Origin: Clostridiales bacterium UBA4362
GTDB taxonomy: Bacteria; Bacillota; Clostridia; TANB77; CAG-508
DNA length: 20,928 nt
Assembly: GCA_002393975.1 (NCBI GenBank)
Contig: DGSM01000081.1
Location: forward strand, 1-20,928
Reading direction: 5' to 3'
Every line of letters starts with the position of its first letter. Position 1 is the stretch's first letter. The translations under genes were made by a program, and so were the position numbers. Positions 10,301 to 19,871 of this stretch are shown piece after piece. The notes below the pieces were generated by a model. It had not been told where the DNA came from. It worked only from the letters and a program-made list of their open reading frames with translations, and searched no databases.

Positions 10301-13300
10301 ATAATAAACTTGTGACTATGATTGAGACCGTGGGTGGTACTGAAGAAGATCTTATTAAAATGCTCGAAAATGATCAAGATACTGTATAGAAATTAGTAGC
10401 TAAAACAGCGTCTGGTGAAGATATAGGTTGGACAGGTGAAGGAACTGTTAGAGATTGGGTAAAAGACGTCCATGCCGCTTAGGGTGATACTGTTTTTAAA
10501 TATTCTGGATTATCTCAAGAAGCAGCAGATATGGCATATATGTATGAACATATGGTTATGTCACAGAATGAAGATGGCACTTGGTCTTGGCATTATGAGA
10601 CATAGGAAGATAGAGATAAAAAAGCAGCAGAAGAGTAGCATAAAGCAGATGTAGCTAAAAGGCAATAGTTAAAAGAATAGTTCGGCTATTCTGATAATGA
10701 TATTGATGAAGCAATAGCTTTAGGATCGGATTATGATACTTTAATCAATAATGCTTAGGCAGAAGATGAACGTAAAAAAGAATAGGAAAAATAGCGAATT
10801 GAAACACAACGAGAAGCAGAACGTAAAGCTGAAGCTTAGCAACAAGAAGCTTCTAGAAATATTGAATGGACTAATAGATTAAAAGCTTTAGGATGGTCAC
10901 AAGAAGATATAGATCGAGAACTTGAAAATGGCGGAAGTTTAAGAGATCTTGTAAAAAATGAAGAAGCTAAAGCAACAGCAGAAACGCAAGGGGCACAATG
11001 GGGACTAACTGGTGAACAATTTTCAAATTGGCAAGCATTAAATGAAGCTGCGCCAGGTTAGATGAGTATACCTGAATATAAGAAATTTCTTGAAGCTTAG
11101 GCAGAAAATCCTGAATTAACACCAGGAGAATGGTTTGCATAGAATACAGAAAATGCTATTAATGCACAAAATCCAAATATGCCAGAAAATATACTTAGTG
11201 ATATTGACCCTAATAGTATTGGTGGACGTATTTTATCTGCTTTAGGATTTGATGTTGGACCTTAGCAAACTACTGAACCAGAAACTTCAGGAACTGCAGG
11301 AGAATTAAAACCTCAAGATATTTTAGATATGTCAGTTGACATGGATAAAAAAGATATAGCCAATGAGGGTCCAAAAGCTCCAGACACTGGGCAAGGAAAA
11401 GAAGCTCCATTTGGACATAAACCAGAAGCAATCACTGATGATACATATAATCCTACATTAGGAATGACTTTTAGTGAATGGCAGGCATAGAAAGCATAGT
11501 AGGAACAATAGTTATAGCAAGCTTAGTTAGAACAAGAATCTCAAAGACAAGCCTGGCAAAATTATCAAGATGCTTTAAGTGCAGAGACTGATTTTTTAGC
11601 AGAAAATGGTGATTTTGTTACTAATCCTGAAAATGCTAGATTAGCAGCTTGGACAGCAGCAGCACGTGAAAATCCTGATTTATTAGGAGCATTATATTAG
11701 AATGCTTTAAAAGAAGGATATACTGGTGATCAATTTACACAAATGTATGATTACCAAGGATTACATGGAACAACTCAGTCTGCTTTATCAACAGCGGTTG
11801 GAGGTATATTTAACGGCAGTAGTGTAACCGCACAATAGCGTTTTGATTTTATTAATAGTGCATATGAAAAAGCATTATCTCAAGGAACAACTGCTTTATC
11901 TCCTTTTGAAAAGCAAGTACTTACTATGATCGGTGAAATTGATGATAATACTGGTACATTAGTTGAGCATGGCGAAGAAGAAGGAGATGCTGCAACTCGT
12001 GCTAAAAATAATTAGAAAGTAAATGAAGAAGGAGAACTCCTTGATGAAGACGGCAATCCTATTGAACTTCCATAGAATCAATAGCAACCCAGCGGAGGAG
12101 GCAGTCGTGATAATTCTGGTGGAGATACTGGAGGCGGCGGAGGCCCTGGTGGAGGAGGCTCTGGTGGAAATACAGCTTTAGAAAAATTTTAGAATTATAT
12201 ATCTGACGGTGGAAGTGTCACAGTAGGTTAGAAAGTTAATGTTGGGGATAAATAGTATACAGTTGGTGTAAATGATAATGGTGATTATACTTTAGAAGAT
12301 CAAGATGGTCATGATATTTCAGGAGATATTTATTTAGCCTCAGGCCAAAATAATACGCGACTTTTAGCATATGCTTCTGGTAAAGAGGGGCATATTGCCA
12401 TTACTGGTGAGCTTGGCCCAGAACTTCGTGTTAAGTCAGATGGTTCAATGGATATTCTTGGTAAAACAGGCCGTGAATATGCATGGGTTGAGCCAACTGA
12501 TAGGATTTATACAGCATCACAATCAGCAGGTATTTTAAAAAGTAATAAAATACCAGGATTAGAAGGGTTAGCAAAAGGTATTAATAATTTTATACCTGGT
12601 TATGAGATAGGTGCTGATTGGAACAATTCTGGTTCTTCTGGAGGAGGTTCATCTAGTGGTGGTGGCCGCAACCGTGGCGGTGGTGGTACACCTGCTGAGA
12701 CAGATCCTCGTTATGATCCTAACACTTTAAAAATTCGTGATATTCTTGAACGTTATTATACTATTCTTCAAAAAATTGATGATATTACTAGAGCAGTTGA
12801 AAAATTCTCTAAAGTTGCTGATCGTGCTTGGGGACAAGACCGTATTAAAGCAATTGAAAAGTAGACTGATCTTTATCAATAGCAATATGATGCGCAAAAG
12901 CAATATGTAAAGCAAATTGGCGAATATATGAATACTGATAAAAATGCTCTTACTACTATGATTCGTGAATTTGTAGAGGGTTGGAATAAATCAGTTGATG
13001 AAAATCCAGATCCTAATAATACAATGGAAAAAATCTCTTGGGCTGGGGCTGCTTTTGATAGTAATGGTGTTCTTACTAATTATCGTGATTTTGTTGAAAA
13101 ATTAGTAGAACAATATAATGCTAATGCTGAAGCAAATGCTATGAATAAAGAAGCTCAATATAAATTCCAAGAGCAATTAAAAGATATTTAGATGTATACT
13201 GATACATTGAATCTTTGGGAAAGTGAAACTGATAAACTTCAAGAATTAGCAAATCAAATTCTTGATAATTCTCTTAAAGAAATTACTTATCGAGTAGAAT

Positions 13301-16300
13301 ATGAACTTGAGCTTAATGCTGATCAAAAGAGATTATTAGATTTTCAAGATTCATTTGTAAAAGATGATATTTTCCGTGTAGCAGAACATATTGCTAATAT
13401 GAATGATGAGATCGCAAATACAGCGGATAGTTTAGAAAAAACTCGTAAAGGTCTTTATAATTATCTTGGTACTCTTGCCAGTGAAAATATGCGGGCTGGA
13501 GAATTTTATGATGATGTTGCTTTAGGTATTGCTACTCGCGATGAACAAGGTTTAGTTAGTGCAAAGAATTATGATGATATTGATTTTAAGCAAGTATCTA
13601 ATACTGTTGATAGTTGGATTAAAAAATTAAGTAAAGAAGATGCAGAAGAAGTTAATAAAATTGTTCAACGTGATGCAAATGGAATTATTACTAATTATCG
13701 AGATGTTGTTAATAAAATTAATGAAATAAATGAGAAACTTAGTAGTGATTCAATTTCTTTATTATTAAATGATGCTCAACAATTTTTTGATAAACTTTCT
13801 GATTTAACCAATAATCCAAAATGGACTGGTCTTTCTACTGAAATGAAAGATTAGATCACTAATTATATGGATTAGATGATTCAATATATTTAGTCAATGG
13901 GAGCAGAATTCCAAGAAATAGTTGAATCAATGGGAGATAGTATTAAAGCTTTTGGAAAAAAGATAGATTCGGAAATTGATGAGTTTGATTATTATGGTGA
14001 TGTATATAAAAGTTTTGGTAATATTATTGATTTAACTAATTAGCATATGACTGATATTACAGCAGATTTCTTTAATACATTAAATAGTAAAGCATTAGAT
14101 AATAATATAAATAAAATTGAAGCAGCACGTCGTAGATATGATTTATTTACTAAAACCCTTGGAGATGTTCAAGCACAATATAATGCTATGTTAGATCGTT
14201 TAAATAATGCGCAAGGAGCAGAAGAAAAAGCTTTCTATTAGCAAAGAGTTGATGAATTAAAAGAACAATTAGATATAGCTAATAGTCAAATGGAAAGTGC
14301 GCATAAAGATTTCTTATAGTCTTGGGAAGATGCTCTTTCTAAGATTCAAGAAAGTTATAAATCTGCTGTTGAACAAGCAAGTAAAGATTTTGAAAAAAGT
14401 TTTAGTCCTTTATTTAATACTCTTGCTCTTTTACAAGCTCAATTTGATAGAGAAAAAGCATTGGGAGATCTCTATGTTGATAATTATCAAAAGATTCATG
14501 ATTTAAATAAATTAAATCGAGATATTGATCAATCAATTTCTGATACTGATAATTTAAAGAGTAAAGGTAGATTACGTGATTTACAGAAAGAAATTAATGA
14601 TTTACAAGAAGATGGTACTGAATTAAGTGAATATGATCTTGATATTCTTGATAAAAAATATAAGCTTGAATTAGCCCGTTAGGCACTTGAAGATGCTAGA
14701 GATGCTAAATCAATTGTAAGATTATCTCGTGATAATAATGGTAATTGGGGTTATGTTTATACTGCTGATGAGGATGAAATTGCTGAAGCGGAATAGAATT
14801 ATGAAGATGCTATTCGAGATATGGAAGAAGCTAATTAGAATTATATTGATAATATTTAGGATCAAATTTTACAAGTATAGCAAGAAGCGCAATAGGCTAT
14901 TTTGGCATTATAGCCAGAAGATTTTGCTACTTATGATGATTATTTAGCAGCAGTATAGAATATTTAGAATTCTATGTATCAAACATTGGATTATTTAAGA
15001 TCTCAACTAAATAATGCTTTTGGTAATAATGATTGGTTAGAAACTATTGTTCCAGGTATTGTTAAAGATCATGACTTAACGAATGATTTTGCTAATACTC
15101 CATTAGCGCAATTATTAGTAAATGGTAATTTAGATAGTATGATTGATAGTGCTAAAACAAATTTACAAGACAATTTGATTAAACCAGCATTAGAAGCTTT
15201 TACTACTTATTCTGAAAAATAGAAAGAAGTTTATGCGGCCGCAGGAAAAGATATGGCAACTATTGGCTAGACGTTTGGTGAAGAAATGGATACTCTTACT
15301 GAAAAATCAGAAGAACAAGTAGATGTTGTAATGAAATTAGCAGATAGAGTTGAAGATTCTTTTGGAAAGACAATGGATGCTGTAATTAAAGCTACTGATG
15401 ATTGGTTAAATGAAATTAAAGATATTGTAAAAGAATATGACATATTATTAGAAAAAATTACTGAATTAAAGAAGATTGATGGAGAATATGTTGAACCTGC
15501 GAAAATGATAAATGGTGATAATGCTGTAGATACTTGGGAAGAACTTGATAGATTTAAAAGAGAATTAACATCTAATGGTACTCTTAATCTTATTACTACT
15601 GATACTGCTACTGGTAAAGAAATAGCAACTAAATATGTAGCTGGAACTTAGGCAACATTAGACTTTTTACATGGAGTTACAGTTGCTGCTGCAAAAGGAG
15701 ATATTATTGATGTTGGGGAAGATGTAGATGATACTGAAGATCAAAAAGTAAGAGAATATATTAAATAGCGTGGTTTAGTATGGGTAAAATATAAAGATGA
15801 TAGTGGCGAACATGAGATAATGTTCAATAGCGTTGAAGAATGGGAAGAATGGTATAAAAAGCATAAACATGTTGATCCTCCTGCAGATACTAATAGTAGT
15901 AGCAGCGGTGGTCTTGATAACTGGTGGGCTTTGCCAGAAGCACATAATCATGCTTATTAGACTTGGGTAAGTAATGGATATAAATTAGATACTGGTGGAT
16001 ATACTGGACGTTGGCAATTTGCTGATACTGGTATGTATACTGGTGAATGGCCAAGTGGCTCTGTCCGTCGTAATGGCCGCCTTGCTTGGTTACATCAAAA
16101 AGAATTGGTTCTTAATGCTCATGATACTGAGAATTTCCTTGATGCTATGTAGGTTGTAAGATAGTTAGATAATCTTACAAATTGGATGGCAAATGGCCTT
16201 GGAGATTTAATAATGCCAAAAGTGACTGGGACAGATAATGAACTTGAATAGAATGTTCATATTGAAGCAGAATTTCCAAATGTTACAGATCATAATGAAA

Positions 16301-16359
16301 TTGAATAGGCATTTACAAATCTTGTCAATATGGCAAGTTAGTATGCTAATAGAAAATAA
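4321..16359 (+). CDS. Giant tail tape measure protein (4012 residues), TAG=Gln
   Basis: ATG 4321 follows AAGGAG (4304-4309). I read every codon to TAA 16357-16359 and saw no TAA or TGA; about 137 TAGs are crossed by hand count, the first at codon 14. The protein sets tail length and is packed inside the tube. Residues about 160-480 match the phage minor tail / TP901-type tape measure domain (SLNSIRIVTGQNQAQMERFA, then ASLIYYQQGLSNEEVEKRT, LTAIWNNFYDGSKSLEYYAD); the second Q of YYQQGLS is TAG. A hydrophobic segment lies at 961-983. Coiled-coil Glu/Lys/Gln/Ala-rich stretches occur at 2080-2190 and 2383-2410. Gly/Ser linkers at 2591-2617 and 2769-2790 bracket a globular domain containing GELGPELRV (from 2696) and WVEPTDRIYTASQSAGIL. 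Long helical regions follow, then a C-terminal module with RNGRLAWLHQKELVLNA (from 3917) and an end rich in EIEQAFTNLVNMASQYANRK, typical of tape measures in this phage group. Product cleavage cannot be excluded. Confidence 0.93.
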
Positions 16360-16395
16360 AAAAATAGGAGACTTAATAAGTCTCCTATTTTTTTT
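16358..16395 (+). terminator. Intrinsic terminator after the tape measure gene
   Basis: A perfect stem pairs the A-rich left arm ending TAGGAGACTT (to 16374) with AAGTCTCCTA (16378-16387) and eight T. The left arm overlaps the TAA stop. Runs of A on the left and T on the right make it usable in both directions. Confidence 0.88.
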
Positions 16396-16409
16396 CTTGG
16401 TCAAATTAC

Positions 16410-16426
16410 AAAAAAAAAAAAAAAAA
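16410..16426 (+). repeat. Homopolymer of 17 A upstream of the tail fibre gene
   Basis: Seventeen consecutive A residues lie 47 bases before the fibre ATG, between the tape measure terminator and the fibre ribosome binding site. Such a tract could act as a promoter UP element or vary in length by slippage. No convincing -35/-10 pair was found beside it. Confidence 0.9.
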
Positions 16427-16473
16427 CAAAATTAAAAATTAATAGATATAAAAAAATAAAAGGAGGAACTTAA

Positions 16474-17967
16474 ATGGCTGATTTAACTTTTAAAGCCAAT
16501 CTTTTACCTAATAATGATTTAGGGAAAGCATTAGGTTCTGAAGATAAAAGATGGAATATATATGGTGAATTAAATGGTAATGCTAGTAGTGCTGATAAAT
16601 TAAGTCATACTCCTAATAATACAACTACATTTTTACGTGGAGATAATACTTTTTCAGATACACTTAATGCAAGATTGCATACATAGGGTCTTGATACATC
16701 TTCTGATATTAATCTTTATACTGGAACAACAGATAGTCCTGATATTATTTGGTGGTATAGTAATAAACAATATGAACAAGCAAGAATTTATATGGGTAAT
16801 GGAACAACTAGTACATCAAGTTTTGCCCCATTATATAGATGTTTTAATGCTAGTGGGACTTAGACCTATTCTGGATCTTTAGTTTTAGGAAATGGAACTG
16901 GAGCATCTGGCACTTGGGGTATTTCTATAACAGGAAATGCTAATACTGCAACAGCATTAACTTCAAATGCTGGTAGTGCGACTCATCCAATTTATTTTTC
17001 TGGGGGAAAACCTGCGGCATGTAATATTATTTCTTCTGGAAATTATAAAAATGGCTTTGCTACAGTTTTTGATGCTAATGGATATGGAGAAATAGGTAAA
17101 GGTTTAGATTGGCATATGCCAACATCAACCAATGATTTTGATATTAGATTACATATTGAAGGTACTCATAACGGTTTAGGTATTGCTGCTGGAACTGGTT
17201 ATAACAGTGCTTTTACTGCAAATAATTTCTATGGTACATTAAATGGTAGTGCTCAATATTTATTAACAGCTACTCATCCAGGCGTAGCTCCAACTTATGG
17301 TGTTAATAGATTAGAATATTTTAATGCAAGTTCTACAGCTGGAAATTCACCTACTGCTGTAGATAGTCCAACTTCTGATTGGTATCATCATTTAAGAATG
17401 AATCATGCTAATAGTGGAGGATATTATTGTGATATTGCTACTTGTTTTCATAATAATAATATGTATTTAAAAAGAGTTGCAAATGGTAGTTCAAGTGGTT
17501 GGTTACATATTTGGGTTTAGGGCAATGCTGTAACAGGTGCAGTTTGGAATGACTATGCAGAATATCGTGAATCACATGATACTGAATTTGGATATGTCGT
17601 TCAAGAAATTGGTGATGATACTTTATAGAAAACTACTAAAAGATTAGATCATTTCGCAGGAGTGACTTCTGATACTTGGGGATTTGCTCAGGGAGAAACT
17701 GAAAAAGCAAAAACTCCTATTGCTGTCGCAGGAAGAGTACTAGTGTATCCAGGAGAAGATAGAAATAAATATTAGCCAGGTGATTGTGTATGTGCTGGAC
17801 CTGATGGTAAAGTATATATTATGACAAGAGAAGAAATAAGAGAATGGCCCGATCGCATTGTTGGAACTGTTAGTTGTGTGCCGACTTATGATGAATGGGG
17901 CGGCGGAGAAAATGCTGATAGACCATCTGTAAAAGTAAATGGGAGAATTTGGATTAAAGTAAGATAA
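16474..17967 (+). CDS. Tail fibre / receptor-binding protein with DYAE-type C-terminal domain, TAG=Gln
   Basis: ATG 16474 lies 7 bases after AAGGAGG. The frame ends at TAA 17965-17967, 497 residues, with five TAGs (16684, 16861, 17518, 17626, 17773). The N-terminus (ADLTFKANLLPNNDLGKALG, then WNIYGELNGNASSADKL) and repeats such as GNANTATALTSNAGSAT (from residue 154) are typical of beta-helical, trimeric phage fibres, with many short NG/GN-A-A turns. Residues about 357-497 form a conserved C-terminal domain: VWNDYAEYRES, VTSDTWGFAQGETEKAKTPI, AVAGRVLVYPGE, MTREEIREWPDRIVGTVS and NGRIWIKVR. The DYAE core recalls self-cleaving intramolecular chaperone domains of the peptidase G2 / S74 type found at the end of fibres, which help trimer folding and may be cut off; this is from memory, and catalytic residues cannot be assigned by eye. 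Its job is probably attachment to the host surface. A terminator overlaps its stop codon. Confidence 0.82.
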
Positions 17968-18003
17968 AGAGAGAATATTATTATAATATTCTCTCTTTTT
18001 TTT
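17966..18003 (+). terminator. Intrinsic terminator after the tail fibre gene
   Basis: AAAGAGAGAATATTA (17966-17980) pairs perfectly with TAATATTCTCTCTTT (17984-17998) around a 3-base loop, and eight T follow (17996-18003). The left arm begins inside the TAA of the fibre gene. Confidence 0.9.
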
Positions 18004-18145
18004 ATGCCGTTTTCGCGTTTAATCCGGACGGCATTTACTAGACTTTTCCGGCCGGATGAACCTGGTTCGCGCATCCTCTCAAAAAATTTCCAAATGAATT
18101 TTTTATTCTTAGACTCGATGAGCACAGTGGTGAAAGGCGCAATCA
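18004..18145. other. GC-rich, palindrome-rich non-coding island
   Basis: This stretch between the fibre terminator and the next gene differs from the rest of the AT-rich window in its many CG dinucleotides. It holds ATGCCGT (18004-18010) pairing with ACGGCAT (18028-18034), the perfect palindrome TCCGGCCGGA (18047-18056), GGATG/CATCC (18054-18058 and 18072-18076) around the near-palindrome GAACCTGGTTC, and AAAAAATT/AATTTTTT (18081-18088 and 18097-18104). A 68-codon frame starts at 18004 but has no ribosome binding site and lies flush against a terminator T tract, so I treat it as non-coding. It might be a structured RNA, an operator cluster or a remnant of foreign DNA. Confidence 0.5.
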
Positions 18146-18164
18146 AAATAATTTTTAAAAAATC

Positions 18165-18194
18165 AAGACTTTTTTATTATAGGGCAATTATAAT
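18165..18194 (+). promoter_or_regulatory. Possible promoter for the tail-tip genes
   Basis: TATAAT at 18189-18194 is exact, but the best -35 at an 18-base spacing, AAGACT (18165-18170), keeps only GAC of TTGACA. The position is sensible: after the fibre terminator and about 60 bases before the ATG at 18262, whose upstream has no other clear promoter. Confidence 0.3.
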
Positions 18195-18261
18195 TAATTT
18201 ATCCAAATGAACTTCTAAAATTATTTAGAACAATGTGAGAAAAAGGAGAGGATTGAAATTT

Positions 18262-19854
18262 ATGAATACAGAAATTACTGAAAATTTATTTCAATCAATT
18301 GATACAATTATTTCAGCTCGAATTGCTAATTTATCATATGATAAAACAATAGAGTGTGAAGTAGTAGGCTTTGAAGGTGAATACTTTAAAGTACAATATC
18401 AAGCCGCAATATTTAAAGCATCCTCTTTAGTTAAAAATTTATCTGTAGGAGATATTGTTTATGTAACAGTACCACAAGGAGATTTTAAATAGGATAAAAT
18501 AATTATTGCTAAAAAAATAAAAAGTGATATAAATGTTGTAAAAACATTGCCTTTCTTATCTTTTGTAAAAAGTGCCAATTTATTTGGTACAAATCAAAGC
18601 ACAAGAGAATATTCTATTGCTGTAAATAGCGGCACTTCTGCGATGAGTACAAACCATTTTGTTTTTACAACTTTTTTTGGATAGGATGTTATTGCTGGTT
18701 ATACGCGTTTAGGTATTAAAGCTACAGTTAATTCAGAAATTACAACAAATCTTATTTCTGGTGATTATGGAATTAAAGTAACTATTTATGGCTATAATCA
18801 AAATACTACTCATTTACCAGCAGCAGATGCATTAGAACTTGCCAGACGTAATTATACAAAATTTGAATATTATCTTAAAAAAGAAGATATGATTAGTACA
18901 AATGTATATAATACTCATGGGTATTAGAATCAAGAAAAAGTAATTGATATTTCAAATTTAGTTATTGATTCTATTACTGTTGACTTATGGCAAGATAATA
19001 ATTTTAGAGATGCTTATGATAATTTAATTGAAAGTTAGCGTATTTATTTTAGCAATTTATAGCTTTATTTAGGATATGATCTTTCAGAATTTGAAACAAA
19101 TAATACAAGATTATTTATATATACTTATGATGGATTATTATATAATAGTTCAAATGTGAAATATTATACTAAAGAGATCTATTCTCGCATTATTACAAAA
19201 ACTGTTGATAATTTTTATACAGATTCTTCAAATTTATATGGATCAAAATGGAATTATTTTTGGGAATATTATGATCCATCTAGTACAAGTACTTCTATGT
19301 TAAGTTTAAAAAAAGGATATGAATTAATTCCTTTTAATGCTAATACAACTTATAGATAGCTCACAGGATCTCTTGCCAGACAGCTATCTACTAGTAACAC
19401 TCAAACAAGAAATGGTTTTGTTTTTATATTAAGAAATCCTGCCGCATTAGAAAAACATAATTATATTTCTAATGAATTAATCTTTAAAAATGAAGCTTAT
19501 AACGGCTCTGGGGAAGAAGAGGCTGATGAAAGTACATTAAGTTCTTATTTTACTATTGATAATAATGGATATGTTTATTTGGGTAGTTCAGCATCTAATA
19601 ATGCTAAACCATTAACAATTGAAAATATTATTTTAAAAGGAGAACTGACTGTTCTAGGCGATGATTTACTTTTTACTACTGAAGATGGAAGAACAGTTTT
19701 ACTAAAGCTTGATAAAAATGGAAAAGGTGAATTTTTAGGAACAGCTACATCAGCATAGAATTTTGATCTTAATACAGGACTTATTTTGAAAAATTTTAGA
19801 GCAATAGCACAAGCAATAAATAATCATACAAATTATACTATAGTTACAACATGA
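18262..19854 (+). CDS. Baseplate / tail-tip structural protein with N-terminal OB-like domain, TAG=Gln
   Basis: ATG 18262 lies 13 bases after AAGGAG (18243-18248); an in-frame TTG at 18253 would be closer to it but is a rarer start. The frame ends at TGA 19852-19854, 530 residues, with seven TAGs (first at codon 77). This is the only gene here ending in TGA, so TGA is still a stop. Residues about 25-85 look like a small beta barrel: ECEVVGFEGEYFKVQYQAA, then SVGDIVYVTVPQGDFKQDKI, a pattern I recall from minor structural proteins of Clostridia-like phages. The rest is Asn/Tyr/Ser/Thr-rich and probably beta-sandwich, with ENIILKGELTVLGDDLLF near residue 455 and an end in INNHTNYTIVTT. No signal peptide or membrane segment. 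It is followed after 17 bases by the next gene, so the two are cotranscribed. Exact location in the tail tip is inferred from gene order. Confidence 0.7.
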
Positions 19855-19871
19855 GGAGATGAAGGAGAAAA

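Noticed and set aside
4321..16359. Reading the region as a decayed gene or many small genes
   Set aside because: All interruptions are TAG; TAA and TGA are absent over 4012 codons, and all the long standard-code fragments share the same frame. That is recoding, not decay.
16238..16435. Short + strand frame overlapping the end of the tape measure gene and running through its terminator
   Set aside because: It is in another frame, crosses the hairpin and the poly-A tract (giving a lysine run), and lacks a ribosome binding site.
17521..18145. Diversity-generating retroelement variable/template repeat pair at the fibre end
   Set aside because: No near-identical repeat of the fibre 3' region is seen in the following gap and no reverse transcriptase is in the window.
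18004..18210. 68-codon frame starting at ATG 18004
   Set aside because: It begins directly after the terminator T tract with no ribosome binding site, has atypical codons and composition, and resembles no protein I know.
17968..18261. A suppressor tRNA gene in the gap, suggested by TTCTAAA at about 18213 and a GGTTCGCGCATCC T-arm-like stretch at 18064-18076
   Set aside because: The flanks of TTCTAAA do not form an anticodon stem, the loop of the GGATG/CATCC hairpin is 13 bases rather than 7, and no acceptor stem pairs at suitable distance.
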